64,000 bases of DNA, from NCBI RefSeq assembly GCF_036785885.1, contig NC_092329.1:2170001-2234000 (forward strand), written 5' to 3'. This stretch comes from Coffea arabica (taxonomy: Eukaryota; Streptophyta; Magnoliopsida; Gentianales; Rubiaceae). Under the pieces are notes generated by a model, which worked only from the letters and a program-made list of their open reading frames with translations, was not told where the DNA came from and ran no database searches. This document shows positions 35,581-48,117 of this stretch, piece after piece (the first letter of the stretch is position 1; every line of letters starts with the position of its first letter). The position numbers and the translations under genes are program-made.

Positions 35581-38500
35581 ATGAAAATGCCGCTAAAATC
35601 AGCGGCCGTGTTGTTTACTGCTACTTGTGCAGTGCTTTTTGCCGCCATTGCTAAAGCCGAGGATCCCTACCTATTCTTTAACTGGAATGTTACTTACGGC
35701 ACCATCTATCCACTCGGCGTTCCCCAGCAGGTTTGCTTAATTTATTACTTACGGCACCATCAATATGATCTGATGTGGTGGTCAACTGCTTTACCATCTA
35801 AAATGAGTACATATCGTATTATCAGTCCATGGTCAGTCATTGCCCTTCTGGTTGATCTGTTCTTACTACATTTAGCAACTAACTTGGAGGAAGAATATAT
35901 AGATGGTTTTTTTTGATAAAAAAAAAGTTATTGATCTGTTTAATTTGGTTTGCAAACTTTATTTTGCAGGGCATCTTGATCAATGGACAATTCCCTGGTC
36001 CTGACATTCACTCTGTCACCAATAATAATCTCGTTATCAACGTATTCAACAGCTTAACCGAACCTTTTCTCCTTTCCTGGTAAGAACAATCATCTACTAT
36101 CATTATTGTTATTGTTGATTTTTACTACTCCGTTCCTCCTCCTCCCTCCATCAGATTTTCCACGGTCCCAATCGCTACCGGCCTCAACCCTCAAATGCAC
36201 AAAATTTTATGCATTCCTCCTTATTGATTACACTGTAACTTTGCTGCTCCTAATAAATGCTGGGATGGAAATTTGGAACGTTCATCCCCAGTTCCTTATC
36301 GTTTTCATCTAGCTAGGCTGTAACCAGAGGTTTTTGAGCAGATTTTATCAGCATGCGTTTTGAGTTTTGCATGTTCGCCTCGCTGACAGGTAATTTGTTA
36401 CTAAATAGTTAGTACGCAACCAACCCATCCATTCTCCGTGATAGAATGTAGGATAGCTCCCACGTAGACGTAATCCTTGCTTAAGCTGGTCGTAGTTCTT
36501 TTTTTTTTTCTGCCCTTTTTTTGGGATTCACGACCTTCCAGAATATACTAATATACCAGTATATAGATTATACCAGTTGCTTGTAGGATTAATTACAGCA
36601 TCAAGTGATGTCAAAATTTAATGACAAATTCATTGCTTATTACTCCTTCACTACCATATTCCATGTGGTAAATGCGAAGCGGTAAAACTTCACCGAAGGC
36701 TTTTGTTTCTAAGTCAGGAAATGGTATCATACATACATTATCTTTGTAGTCACGAGATGGTGATAGATCCATTCATTCCATGGCACTTTCTTTAGGCTAA
36801 ACTTCAAAAAGTGAGCTGCACATGTTTAGTACCAGTAGTGTTTTGTGCAAAATTGCTTCTTCTTTTTTTTTTTTTTGGTAATTGGGCAGCAGTGGGGTCA
36901 GAGGCTGCCCTTTTTTTCTGATCATATAAGCTAGTATGATTGATCTAATGGTAAAAATATTTTTCTTCGATCAAAGACAGTTATTGTAATCAGTAGATTC
37001 ATTCATGTAATGGGAGGAAAACTAGAAGATTGAAACAACGCACATGGTTTCTAATGTCGGATGTGCTCTCTGGAGTAAATCTGTTGGGTGCTTCAATAGC
37101 ACATAGGATGATTTTAGGCCTTGTTTGGAATGCAATTTTTCAAATTTCTACAATAATTTTTCTATCAAAAATTTAAAAAAAAATACAATTCAAACATAAC
37201 CTTAGTCTTCGACCTGGTGTACGTTTACATTCTAAGCAGCCCCTACTTCTATTGATCAACTCGTAAAACATCAACCCAAAAATGGGGAGAAAAAACAAGA
37301 AGAACGAAAGATGAGATCTTTGGCTCTCAACATTTTTTTTCTAGGATAAAGAGAAACGTAGAAAAAGAAAATGCAGAGAGATTGATGAAAATCCTGGACC
37401 TATATCTTTTTTTTTTTTTTTTGGCTGAGGAAAAATTGATGCGGGAATAAAGGAGTAGTTTTTAACTATAGTCGTAACTCTTGAGCCCCTAGTGTACGGC
37501 AAGTAAAATCGGGGCCATCTTGGAGGATGTGCCGGTGCAGTTACAAGTTACAACAACACACTCGGTCCATAAAGCTGAATATGCATAATGTACTGGACTA
37601 TTCATTTCAGGTGCTTTTGTCAAATCGAAAGCCAAGCCAGCTTAGATTCGCTTATTGTATTTTTTGCTCATGATCAGAGCCACTGAAACATGGACAAAAG
37701 CCAGAAAGATGCAGCAGCCACAAAAGAAGTGAGACAGCAATTAAACAGCCAATTTGGCCTTTTACAGCAGAAATTCGCGTCGGAGCATTATTATTTTTCG
37801 AGTTTATATTGGACTACTACTAAATCATTTTGGATAAGCTGGTTTAGCGATTTTAATACAGTTAGTTCTTGCTACTGAAATATGATGGCCCCTAGAAAAT
37901 GGGAACTGGCTTCCGAAAAACAAAAATGAACCACATTCTCACTGATCTAGTATTATTACCAGCCAGATTAGTTAATCGAAGTAGTTCTTCCTGATCTTTC
38001 GTGATCCTTATTCAAAATTTTCTTACAACGCTGTGTAGTGTACTTGGTTAACATTAGTATCTACTTGGCATCAGGAGCGGAATCCAAAATAGGAGAAACT
38101 CCTATGTGGATGGAGTTTACGGGACAACGTGCCCAATTCCTCCGGGCAAAAACTACACATACATCCTTCAAGTGAAAGATCAAATCGGAAGCTTCTATTA
38201 CTTCCCTTCCCTCGCATTCCACAAGGCTGCTGGCGGATTTGGAGGCTTCAGAATTCTCAGCAGATCTGTAATCCCTGTTCCTTTCGCCGAACCAGCTGGT
38301 GATTTCACTGTTCTTATTGGAGATTGGTACAGCAAGAACCACACGGTAAGAATTCTTTTTATTGCAAAAGAATAAAAATAAAAAATGGAAATTAACAATC
38401 ATGATGTTTCATCTATGCATGCTGGATAATGCCAGATGGAATCTCGCTTTTTACAATTTCGGGAAGACTAGTACAGACCCATAATTTGGTTGTTGGAAAA

Positions 38501-41082
38501 CAGCAAAATAGAAAAACATACCTATGTCTTTGGGTTGCATGTGGAAAGTGTTCTGTGTTTGCACTTGAAGAGATGGTCCCGTCCACTTTGTCCGGTGTGC
38601 GTAGTATTAGTACAGTGTACACCTTAACCATTGCGGGGCAGCATTTAATTGTTTGAAATTGATCGAAGCCTGGTTCACATGGTTGGTTAAATTTTCTGCT
38701 TTTATTTGCACTTTTGGTCCGGGGCCATTCCCACTCCTTTACCCACCTAAAATTGGTTGGGACCCCTCACTGGAAGATTTGAATGGGCAAATTTCATGAC
38801 TTTTGGACTTCCGCGGCCCAAGTGGCGAAGGGCTCGTGATTGAGTACTTGATGGATTCCTTTCAGATGACTCCTTTTTTTTTTTCTTTTTTTATTTTTGG
38901 GGTGGTGGAGGGTGTGTGGAAAGAAAAAGTTAAAAGAGTGGTTGGTTGATGCTTTTTCCAGATAGTGGTTGAGCCATGATACCACATATTCAATATGTCG
39001 TGCGCAAATTCGCTGGACATGAATCGTGGCATTTTTTTTTTTTTTTTTTTAATTTTTCCTGAAAACACAAGTATAAATTTCTAGTGGCTGATTTGTGAAG
39101 ACGAAATGCTTTTGCTCTGGACTGAACTAACCAGCTTACTGCTTTATTACTGGGGCCGCAGCCTTTCCAGTTTTTGCCACGTTCTAGGCCCACCACCGCA
39201 TTACTAGTCGACAAAGGTTGTCTACTAGAGAGAGTAGCAATGCATTAATTATATTGAATATGACTTCTAATTTGTATTCACTATCCGCACATGTTTAAAA
39301 AAAATAAAAATGAAAAATGGTTTGGAGAATTTCCTTCAATTTTCTGAGTTAGAAACACTTTTCCTTTTTGTCGATGTAGGTCCTGAAGAGAATTCTTGAC
39401 GGGGGCCATAAGCTGCCTTTCCCCGATGGGATACTTATTAACGGACGCGGTCCTAATGGCACCTCCCTCACTTTTGAACAAGGTACTAAATACTTGCACC
39501 ACGCCGTGTTTGAACATTTTATTATTTTGCGCCTTCCTGCCTCCTTTGTCCCAATCTTAACATTTCCTATTTAGATTAGAAGGTGTAGGCAATAACAAAG
39601 TAAAAATGTTCCCCAAAGGCAGCAAACGAGATGGATGATGATTTGTAATTTAATTATTTTTGGTCGGTGCTGGTGTTTAAGACTTCTTGTCAATCCTCAC
39701 TCTTGTGATCTGATGGACTGGAACAGGAAAAACTTACAGACTCAGAATATCAAACGTTGGATTGCAACATTCCCTCAACTTCCGCATTCAGGGACACAAC
39801 TTGAAGCTGGTAGAAGTGGAGGGTACTCATACCTTGCAAAATACCTATTCATCAATTGATGTTCATGTTGGCCAGTCCATGTCTGTTCTAGTTACAGCAG
39901 ACCAGCCTCCCCAGGACTACTTCATCGTGGTAAATACCCGGTTCACTAGTCCCATCATCACTACCACTGGTTTTCTTCGCTACGCCAACTCAAACCGCCG
40001 CGCCTCAGGTCCAATTCCTGGTGGACCCACCATCCAAGTCGACTGGTCACTAAATCAGGCCCGTTCTATTAGGTAATGCTACTGCTTGATACCCCTTCAA
40101 ACTTTTGGAAAGTTTCATTAACATGTGTTTTTAATCAGTTAAATCTCTCTCATCTATTGTAGGACTAATCTCACAGCAAGTGGACCAAGGCCTAATCCAC
40201 AGGGTTCATACCACTATGGCATGATAAACACAACCAGAACCATCAGGCTGGCCAGCTCTGCTGGACGGGTCAATGGCAAGCAGAGATATGCTGTCAATAG
40301 CGTCTCTTTTGTGCCGGCTGACACTCCGCTAAAATTGGCTGATTTCTTCAACATTCCTGGAGTTTACCGTGTTAACAGCATACCTAGTGCTCCTACAGGC
40401 GGAGGAATTTACCTAGACACATCTGTTCTGCAGGCTGACTACAGAGCCTTCATTGAGATTGTATTTGAGAACAACGAGGACATCATACAAAGTTGGCACC
40501 TCGATGGTTATGCTTTCTTTGTAGTCGGGTAAGCTTAAAAAGAGAAATGCTCTTAGTGGAATTGGAGTATCAATGGACCTGTAACTTGAGTTGAGCTTGT
40601 GCAGTTTGTGGTCTAGACATTTAGAAATTAAGATTACTACAGCTTTCTTTCTCCCTTTCTTTCCTCCCCCCTTAACGTGGCCTTGAACTGCAGAATGGAT
40701 GGAGGACAGTGGACACCAGCTAGTAGAAATGGATACAATCTTAGAGATGCAGTTTTCCGCAGCACAACTCAGGTAGAAAGATTGAAATACTTGTTGATTG
40801 TATGTCTTGGGATAATGCACTCTCCATGTAAAAGTCAATTGATGTGTTCGTTGGTGTGTTGGGTTGCAGGTATATCCCAAGTCATGGACCGCAATTTATG
40901 TTGCACTTGACAACGTTGGAATGTGGCACCTGAGGACAGAGTTTTGGGCGCGACAGTACCTTGGACAACAATTCTACTTGAGGGTCTATACATCATCAAC
41001 CTCTCTCAGGGATGAATTTCCCATTCCAAAGAATGCACTTCTTTGTGGAAGAGCATCTGGCCACCATACCCGGCCATTATAA
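35581..41082 (+). CDS. SKU5-similar (SKS) monocopper-oxidase-like protein
   Basis: Eight exons join in frame to 545 residues, typical for SKS proteins: 35581-35730, 35970-36079, 38075-38345, 39380-39482, 39727-40072, 40163-40528, 40694-40772, 40870-41082. A signal peptide (about 1-26, ending AAIAKA) sends it to the secretory pathway; SKS proteins act in cell walls during directional growth. Three cupredoxin domains are seen: VTYGTIYPLG and GILINGQFPGP near the start, YVDGVYGTTCPIPPGKNYTY, LINGRGPNGT, SIDVHVGQSMSVLVTADQ, and SWHLDGYAFFVVG near the end. Copper ligands of laccases and ascorbate oxidase are lost: the HLHGH motif reads HLDGY, and the HCHIE region reads WHLRTE. So multicopper oxidase activity is unlikely. 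The C-terminus ends HHTRPL with no hydrophobic GPI signal, unlike SKU5 itself and like SKS5-type members. Intron 2 is about 2 kb. Met1 is used; Met3 is an alternative. Confidence 0.94.
37120..37203. mobile_element. Small TTA-flanked MITE in SKS intron 2
   Basis: GGCCTTGTTTGGAATGCAAT pairs with ACAATTCAAACATAACC at the other end, about 84 bp in all, and both ends are flanked by TTA. It is the same terminus type as the element at 4990-5289. Its location within a 2-kb intron shows how that intron grew. Confidence 0.6.
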
Positions 41083-41792
41083 TCTATAATACTAAACTAG
41101 CGAATTACTCCAAGAAAGTTCCACGAAGTAGCCAGCAGCCGCGGAGAAGTTTGGTTACGATTAGCTCTAGTAAATTAAGAGCATAATTTTGCTGGCTTAG
41201 CTTGTAGGAGGACAAAGTAAGATTTAGCATTTTGCTAATCTCGTTCTTTCGTATTCTTGGGTGCCAAATTAGCATCACTTATTAGGATCACGCATCTTAG
41301 CTGCTTCGAAAAGACCTTGCCTCGAGGTCTCATTCTTTAAATTTCTGCCCAGAATTGTGTATTTCCTTTAACCCTTTACCTTCCATATATTTATCTCCCA
41401 TATATACCGTTATGTTTTGATTATTGATAATAAATTTACTCCTGTTTTTTCTTTCAAACTCCATTGTTGCTGCTCTGGTAATTGTTCTCTAAGTTTGAAA
41501 CCATCAACTCTTGGGATAGCTTTTGTATTCATACTTGTAACCAAATTTTTGGTTGCTGTTACTAATTATTTGAATCTCATACACATTAATCCCAAGCCAG
41601 GTTGAGGATAATCCAACATCTTCTTTACAAAGTTTTCACCACTCTTCATCATAGGACCCCACACTCAAACCTAGTTTGCCATCTTAAAGGTCAGGCTGCT
41701 TCAGTCATGGAAAACGAATTTATGACACGAAAATAGGTACTAGATGCATTATATCAAAAACATGTATAAAATAATGTACCGGTCATGAGGTA
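41083..41792. other. Convergent 3' regions of the SKS and F-box genes
   Basis: Spacer between the stop codon of the plus-strand SKS gene and that of the minus-strand F-box gene. It holds their 3' ends (AATAAA at about 41428). No other gene is seen. Confidence 0.5.
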
Positions 41793-43010
41793 CTAGCAGG
41801 GATTGGGAGTGATCCAGATTGGGGGAGGCCACCGGAGGTGAGAGTGCGAAGTGCGAGGATAACAGGGCAATTGTTCTATAGTTCCATCCTCCAAGTTAAA
41901 AATTCCCAGATCATGATTCCCAGGGAAACCACTATAATCCAACTCACTGAAGTCATCAGTAAAGTAAATCCGATTCCCTCTGCATTCCGGAAAATCAGAA
42001 GCCACCAGAGCCAGTGAAGAATTCTCCCCTAGAAACAACATAATTGTGTCCCCCAAACTCATCACCCTCTCCCACTTGCTCCCGCTCAAGTCCAATTTAA
42101 ACACGCGAAATTCACGAGTTTCATAGGTCCCAATACCAATCTGAAGCTGCCCTAATTCAGATGCAAGCTCTAAGTAGCGCGTAACCAACAACAACTCACC
42201 ATTTGCAATCACCAAATACTGCATATCGCCATCGCTTAGTCCTGGGGTTCGGATGAACTCCACCCTGGGAGAATCCCCACCGACATCGCAAACCGCAATG
42301 CTGCCATTTTTATCCGCAGCATAAAACAACCCATTGAAATAAATAACATCCTCGCAAAAAGAACGAGCCCCCTCAATCAAACCCCATGAACTTAGGCCAT
42401 CTTTCCAGTAAGCAAGGTCGCCTGTTTTATTGATAATTGCCAGAGCTAAAAATTTAGACCCGCCAGACGGGCTGTTGGAAAGAACAATTTTTTTAACAAA
42501 AGAATCCCGCATCTCCTTTAAACCACAGGTGTAAAACCGGCTCACATAATTTACATGGCTGTCGTCGTCCGATGACTGGAGGACGTATTCACGGCCGACG
42601 TTGAAGACGTCAAATCCTACCACATAGGGGAATGTAGAGAGAGGCGGGAGGTCGATTTTGGCTCGGGTAAGCGGATTGACGAGGAAAATAGGAGGGTATT
42701 CGTCAAGCATCACAAGCCAGCCGTGAGAGGAACCGGAGTGGCGGCGACGGTGGGAGGCTTCGGGGAGGTCGAGGACGTGGCATTTGTTGTCGGCGAGATT
42801 GAAGAAGGCCCTGCGGTGGCTGGAGGAGCGGCTCTGGGGAAGCATTAGCCAGGGGAGTTGACAAGGGAGGTGGGTTGGGGTTGTGGGAGTGGAGGTTCGC
42901 CAGGTAGTGCAGACTGCCCGAAATCGGATGTAATCAGCGTAAATTTTGAGATCGATTGAGATTTTCTGGATTAATTCCGGCGGGAGAGAAGACCAGTCGA
43001 CGGAAGACAT
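41793..43010 (-). CDS. F-box protein with DUF295/KIB beta-propeller domain (SKIP23-like)
   Basis: An intronless frame of 405 residues. An F-box lies at about residues 4-41 (WSSLPPELIQKISIDL, then RAVCTTWRTS), which would bind SKP1/ASK in an SCF ubiquitin ligase. Residues about 70-385 form the plant-specific DUF295 domain (KIB1-4 beta-propeller), with GSSHGWLVMLDE, FLVNPLTRAKIDLPPL and a C-terminal NRIYFTDD-type motif. The target protein is unknown. This family is large and fast-evolving in plants, so orthology is uncertain. The ATG is the first in frame, directly preceded by a pyrimidine-rich tract on the opposite strand. It has no visible miR394 target site and is not the Kelch-type LCR F-box gene that miR394 regulates. 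Confidence 0.92.
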   Translation of the reverse strand: MSSVDWSSLPPELIQKISIDLKIYADYIRFRAVCTTWRTSTPTTPTHLPCQLPWLMLPQSRSSSHRRAFFNLADNKCHVLDLPEASHRRRHSGSSHGWLVMLDEYPPIFLVNPLTRAKIDLPPLSTFPYVVGFDVFNVGREYVLQSSDDDSHVNYVSRFYTCGLKEMRDSFVKKIVLSNSPSGGSKFLALAIINKTGDLAYWKDGLSSWGLIEGARSFCEDVIYFNGLFYAADKNGSIAVCDVGGDSPRVEFIRTPGLSDGDMQYLVIANGELLLVTRYLELASELGQLQIGIGTYETREFRVFKLDLSGSKWERVMSLGDTIMLFLGENSSLALVASDFPECRGNRIYFTDDFSELDYSGFPGNHDLGIFNLEDGTIEQLPCYPRTSHSHLRWPPPIWITPNPC

Positions 43011-43249
43011 GTTTGGCTTCTTCTTTTTTTTTTTTTTTTCTCTTTTCTTCTTTTCTCAAGACGAAAGGATATTTGAGGATGATTTCAGAGAGTCGACTGT
43101 GGTTAATAGAAGTTCAGAAACCCTGGGGAGCACTATCACCGTTCAACTTCCTCCCGAGAAGTTCAGAAACGAATGACAGATTCCCCAGGGCGTACTGGCA
43201 CACTATCACTCTACCAAAACTGGAACTTTAATCCCCATCTTATATTTTT

Positions 43250-44240
43250 GGGATAATTTCAGAAACCGTCCCTGAGAATTTTAATAATTTCACTAGCCTC
43301 CTAAAGTTTGTAAAATTGCACAAAGCTCCCCTAAGGTTAAGTTTTTGATAACCAAATTAGTCCAATTAGAAAAAGTAACATTAAAAAAGTACTTTAAGAA
43401 GAGGGATGAAACTTTTATTTTATAAATACCCCTTATTCATGTATATAAGTTGTATTAGTAAAAAAATAAAATAATTAAAAATAATAAATATACACATTTC
43501 ACCACTTAAAAAGTTTATATTTAATAAATTAAACAACAAAAATAAACAACAAAACTACACTAATGATCATAAGATTTAATAAACAAATTAGTCATCTCTT
43601 TAGATATAATGTTTGCTATAATTCTTGTGATTTTGAACAAAATTTTTTTTCAAATTTTGCCTTTATTTTCCTTCTATTCTCTTTTACTAATATCTAACGA
43701 TTAAGTAATCAGAGTACTAATTAACTATTAATAACTCATTAATAAAAATAACTGTTGAAAATTTCTTTAATGAAGAACAATGACTTATATTTACAAAATA
43801 ACATCAATTGATATACCTAATGAAAAAAGAAAGGCAAAATTCGAATATTTTTTCTGTTACAAGAATCAAAGCAATGTCATGTTAAAAAAGATGACTATTC
43901 TGTTTTGTTGAATATTGTGATCATTAATATAGTTTTTGTTACTTATTTGTATTGTCTAATTTATTAAATGTGAACTTTTTGAGTGGTGAAATGTGTGTAT
44001 TAATTATTTCTAACTTTTAATTATTTTTATTCTTTTACTAATATAACTTCAATACATGCATGAGAGGTATTTATAAACTAAGAGTTTCATCTCTCTTTTT
44101 AAAGTATTTTTTTAATATTCTAATTGGACTAATTTTGTTATCAAACCTTAATCTCAGGAGAGATTTGTATAATTTTATAAACTTTAGAAGATACTAGTGA
44201 AATTATTAGAAATCTCAAGGAAAGTTTCTAAAATTATCCC
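43250..44240. mobile_element. MULE-like foldback element, copy A
   Basis: The left arm opens GGGATAATTTCAGAAACCGT and the reverse complement of the right arm opens GGGATAATTTTAGAAAC. The arms are complementary for hundreds of bases: CACTTAAAAAGTTTATATTT on the left matches the reverse complement of AAATGTGAACTTTTTGAGTG on the right. The element is therefore almost one large palindrome of 991 bp. Flanking nonamers (TATATTTTT, 43241-43249; AATGTTTTT, 44241-44249) match at seven of nine, a degraded 9-bp duplication. It shares ends and interior with 57445-58218. Confidence 0.8.
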
Positions 44241-44269
44241 AATGTTTTTTTTAACACGAATTTGGCCTT

Positions 44270-44700
44270 TCGACTGTACAGTCGAGTCGAGTCGAATCGA
44301 ATTTTGACCCAATCAAATCGAGTCTTGATTTAATTTTATCAAGTTCGAACTCAAATTCAAGATAGACAAGTTACCAATTTAAAGCTTAATTAAGTTCGAC
44401 TCAAATTCAAGTCGAGCTCGAGATTGAATAAATAAAAAATTATTATTTTGCTTTTAAAAAATAAATAATATAATATTTTTATTAAGTAATAAAATATTAA
44501 CAATATATATAATTTTACTATTAAAAAATATATATATATATTTATATATATACTCGAATTTGCGAACTAACGAATTTAATATTTTTAAATTCGAACTCGA
44601 AATTGAGTTTGATTTGACCGACTCGAGGTCTATATTGATCAAGCTTGACTTGAGCCAAAGCTCGAGTTCTAATCCCAACTAACTATTTAATCCCGACTAA
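44270..44700. mobile_element. TCGAGCTCGAG-rich transposon relic
   Basis: Dense in TCGAGTCGAG, AAGTTCGAACTC and GCTCGAG motifs at both ends around a (TA)-rich middle, like the sequence at 48118-48562. This organisation is known from old non-autonomous DNA elements in plants. Ends are not sharp. Confidence 0.5.
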
Positions 44701-45098
44701 CCGGTTTTACTCCCAGGAGGAGAGATAAATAAACACTTGGAAGTTGTTTAGTTTAACATTGCAAACATCCAAATTTCCAATATGGTCAGAAAATACCATC
44801 AATTTCGAAACAATGTCCCACAAGGCAACCATGGGCAAGAAACTCAATGCTGCATCAGCAATCGATACATTGCATGCGAAATCAATATATTGCAGACTTG
44901 TTTTCTATTTCTTTCCACAGTCAAAATACAATAGCACCACAAAAGTTTGAAATAATCTATTGCACATATATATAATTAACAAATACTTTAAAATGGAACA
45001 TTAGGTTTGAATGTTTCACGAACTTCTGACCGCCATGGCACCACCCAATAATGATTCCAACCCACGCGAACATTGGGCTTGATTCGCTTCCACCGTAG

Positions 45099-47965
45099 TT
45101 AGAGCTGAAAATCAAAGACCCCTGCTTCCATATGAAACCTTCCAATAAAGTAGGATGAACTTGAGCCAAGCCTGCACGATCCTCCTGATGAGAGCAACCA
45201 ATCCATGTTTTCCTCAACCATGCTCATCCGCTCAACGCGTTCACTTGTCACTGAAACACATCAAATTATCAGAACGTTTTTAGATCATTCATGCACCATT
45301 CTAATATGTTCTTCAGATGATTAGAATTCCCCCACTTTCCCCACTCTCTACAAAACAAAAATGAAAAAAAAAAAAAAGACATGGTGAAATGAACCTTTTG
45401 AATTATAGCCTCGTGCGCTTAATAAAGGAGGTTAATTCCTACAAGCCACAACGTCAAGTCCTCTATTCAATACTAAAACGCAGGTAAAACATTTTCTGCA
45501 TACTCCTCCATGGATTGTCTATAGGGCCACCACCTCCACAGCAACATTCATCCCAATCTTTCTATAAACTGAAATTGCGCAGACACGGAAATTTTTCACT
45601 ATCAAAATTACTTCAGTTTCTTGTGAATTCGACGAGTAATTACCCCGCTAATATCTGAACCAAGAGTTAAGATTAAAAAAATTTTTTTTTTTTTTTTTGC
45701 ACTACTACTCTGTGATTTCTCCAATTCTCCCTCGTCTCATCAATTAAAAATAAAATCACACTGCACAATTTTTGTAATCACAATATCCCTATTGGCTAAT
45801 CCAATTCGACTAATGGAAAGATGAGAAAAGATAACTAAATATTGCAATGGTCTTCCACTTCACAGAGCAAAAGTGTTGGCAGAATAAGCTATCTAAATGC
45901 TGAAGACCGTTTACAGAACAATACCCAAAAATGACAAAATAATCCTTCACATTAGGCAACGAAGCCCTACTTTGAGTCCATACTTAGCTCACAACAACTA
46001 AAGTGGCTGAAAATTCCAAGCTAGTTAGGAAAAGGTTCAAACCTTGACTAAAATTCGAATATCAGACAATGCATAAGCTAATTCTTGCAACTCTGCTTTC
46101 ATGTACACAGCTTGAAATTTAGGCTATTCACTATGCATCTAATGCACCGGATCCACCCATGCATAATGTTAGTAACATGGGGAATTTATACAGGAAGATC
46201 GAGCACTTAAACAACAATATAAATTGGAAAGTTCACATATTAAGTACTGCTCAAGAGAAGGAGACACGAAAACATAGTACGCATACATACATGATACACA
46301 GGGCTATGAGGTAACTCACCCATCCTTGGCCTCAATCCCAAGACTTTCCACATCATTGTTAACGTTGTTGTTAATGAAGCGTAGATCAGGGTAATTACGA
46401 TAATTCAGGGAATGCAACCAGAGGGCTACAACTCCTTCCTTGTGTTCTGTGGAGGCAATATGGGAGTAGATGTACTGCATTTTAAAGTCCTCTGCCTCCT
46501 CTGCATAGGTTTGCATGGATAACTCTTCATGACTGTCCTTCCACTTCTGATTGTAAGATGAGAAGAAGCACTCATCCAGGTAGAGTCCAACCTCAGGAGC
46601 CATAGGCACATTGATGTCAACATCCCTGAATTTAGGAAATATACTCCCCGCATGAAGCATTGCACGTGACATTAAACATAAATACAGACTGCAAAGGCAC
46701 TATTAAACTACTTACTGTCGAAAAGCTGTTTCAATCAGTGATTCAGGAGCTATATTCCTCATAATGGCAACTGCAAGACCGATCATTTTCCGAATCTGAT
46801 GAAGCATGAAGCTCTGTCCTATGACCTCGCACTTCACAAATTCAATGCCTTCAACATTGACGGTGGCTTTTGCATCAAAAGAGATAATGTATCTCCGGGC
46901 AGCTGGGTCCTCAGCTTTCGTCCTAGTTGTAAAATTATGAAAATTATGCGTTCCCTGGTAATATTGAAGAACCCTATTAAACCTCTCCCTCTCCTCCTCA
47001 CCATAGCAAAAGTCGCTCTTTTTAATAGCTTTCACCTCCTCCTGATTCACATACTGAACTAAAACTTCGTCTTCCTCAGTTTTCTCAATGTCAAAACCTC
47101 CATTCTCTAATTCCTTTGGAGTGTCATCACTTAAATGGCCACCATGGTTACTAACATTAGCACCTAATGAAAAATCTTTGATTTTTTCCTCTGTCGTTCC
47201 AGCGTCCTGATTATTCGAGGAAATGCCTGACTCAAGTTTATCTACATCCAACCCAATCTTAGAATCAAAATTGCGCTTTCCCATTATTCCCTCTACCTTG
47301 CGACCTCTTTCAGAACACTCCAAGCACTTAACAAGCTCATTTTCAGAACCCAAACTAGCTAAAACACTCTCCCTATCACGATGACAGCTAGGATCAAGAG
47401 CAAAAACAGGAATCAAATACACATAGCGCCGCCTATCACAAAACTTTTTGGCATTAAACGATGCCGTCACACGTTTATAACCAAAGATCCGTATCTGGGG
47501 GGGCAGAATCGAATTCAAACGCTGGACCAAGCCAGGAGGGTCAACGTAAAACCGGCCCGAAACAACTTGCCCCACTGCGCTGACTCCCTTATCAGTTCGG
47601 GCGGACCTGGCCCAGTCGAACCGCTTCGGACAGCCCCGGTCTTGCTCGGGTACAGCGCCGGCGTGAAACAGTGCCTCTTCGAGGTCACCTTCGATGGTTT
47701 TAGCCCCGGGATTTTTTTGCATCCCCTGATAACCAACGCCGCAATAGGCGAAAAAGACGGCGACTTTGCGGCGCTTATATCTGGGTTTTTTCTGGGGCGT
47801 AGGGCCCTCTTGAACTGAGGAAGGGACGGTGTCAATATCTTCATCGTCGGATGTTGCGGAGGTAGTGGTGGACATTTTGAGCTTTTTGGGGTTTGGTTCT
47901 TCTTGTTGTTCTGCAGTGGGGAGTGAGGGCGACGATTGGGCTGGAGGATGGGTTTCGTCGTCCAT
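45099..47965 (-). CDS. TruA/PUS1-type tRNA pseudouridine synthase
   Basis: Three exons on the minus strand, 47965-46716, 46625-46320 and 45243-45099, give 566 residues. The enzyme converts uridines to pseudouridine in tRNA, in the nucleus or cytosol for the PUS1 class. Residues 1-60 are disordered, followed by a basic KKPRYKRRK, a likely nuclear signal. The catalytic motif RTDKGVS (residues 123-129, Asp125) follows, then VSGRFYVDP, HNFTTRTKAEDPAARRYI, FMLHQIRKMIGLAVAIMR and PMAPEVGLYLDECFF. An acidic insertion (about 215-330) lies between them. If intron 2 is retained, the frame ends at TGA 46318-46316. Removing it by GG|GTGAGT to the acceptor before 45243 adds 47 residues (ERVERMSMVEENMDW onward). 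An acceptor seven bases earlier would end after two more residues. The core call is secure; the last exon is moderately so. Confidence 0.9.
45244..46319 (-). other. Last intron of the pseudouridine synthase gene, alternative 3' end
   Basis: On the minus strand this begins GTGAGTTACC. Competing acceptors are TTTCAG (exon from 45250) and GACAAG (exon from 45243); only the second gives a long in-frame tail. No other gene was found inside. A poly(A/T) tract lies near 45680-45699. Confidence 0.5.
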
Positions 47966-48117
47966 GGTTAGAAGCCAATAGTAGTATCGTAGATGGCCAT
48001 GGAAGGTGAAAAGGATGAGGCTTCGGGTTGCTTACTCTAAAACCCTACTACGACTACTGCCAGGGAGGCAGGCAGGGGAGTTGAATGGAGTGACTCGAGT
48101 ACCTGCAACTAAAGAGG

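Noticed and set aside
36880-36915. GGGCAGC...GCTGCCC hairpin as a terminator or small RNA
   Set aside because: Only a 7-bp stem within an SKS intron after a T run; too short to support.
40413-40880. 155-residue minus-strand frame
   Set aside because: Antisense to SKS exons 6 and 7 and their intron; translation shows no family, while the sense strand encodes conserved cupredoxin sequence.
41793-43010. F-box gene as the miR394 target LCR
   Set aside because: It has a DUF295 domain instead of Kelch repeats, and no sequence complementary to miR394 was found in it.
47381-47844. 145-residue plus-strand and 109-residue minus-strand frames
   Set aside because: Shadow frames of pseudouridine synthase exon 1, which contains the catalytic RTDKGV motif in the chosen frame.
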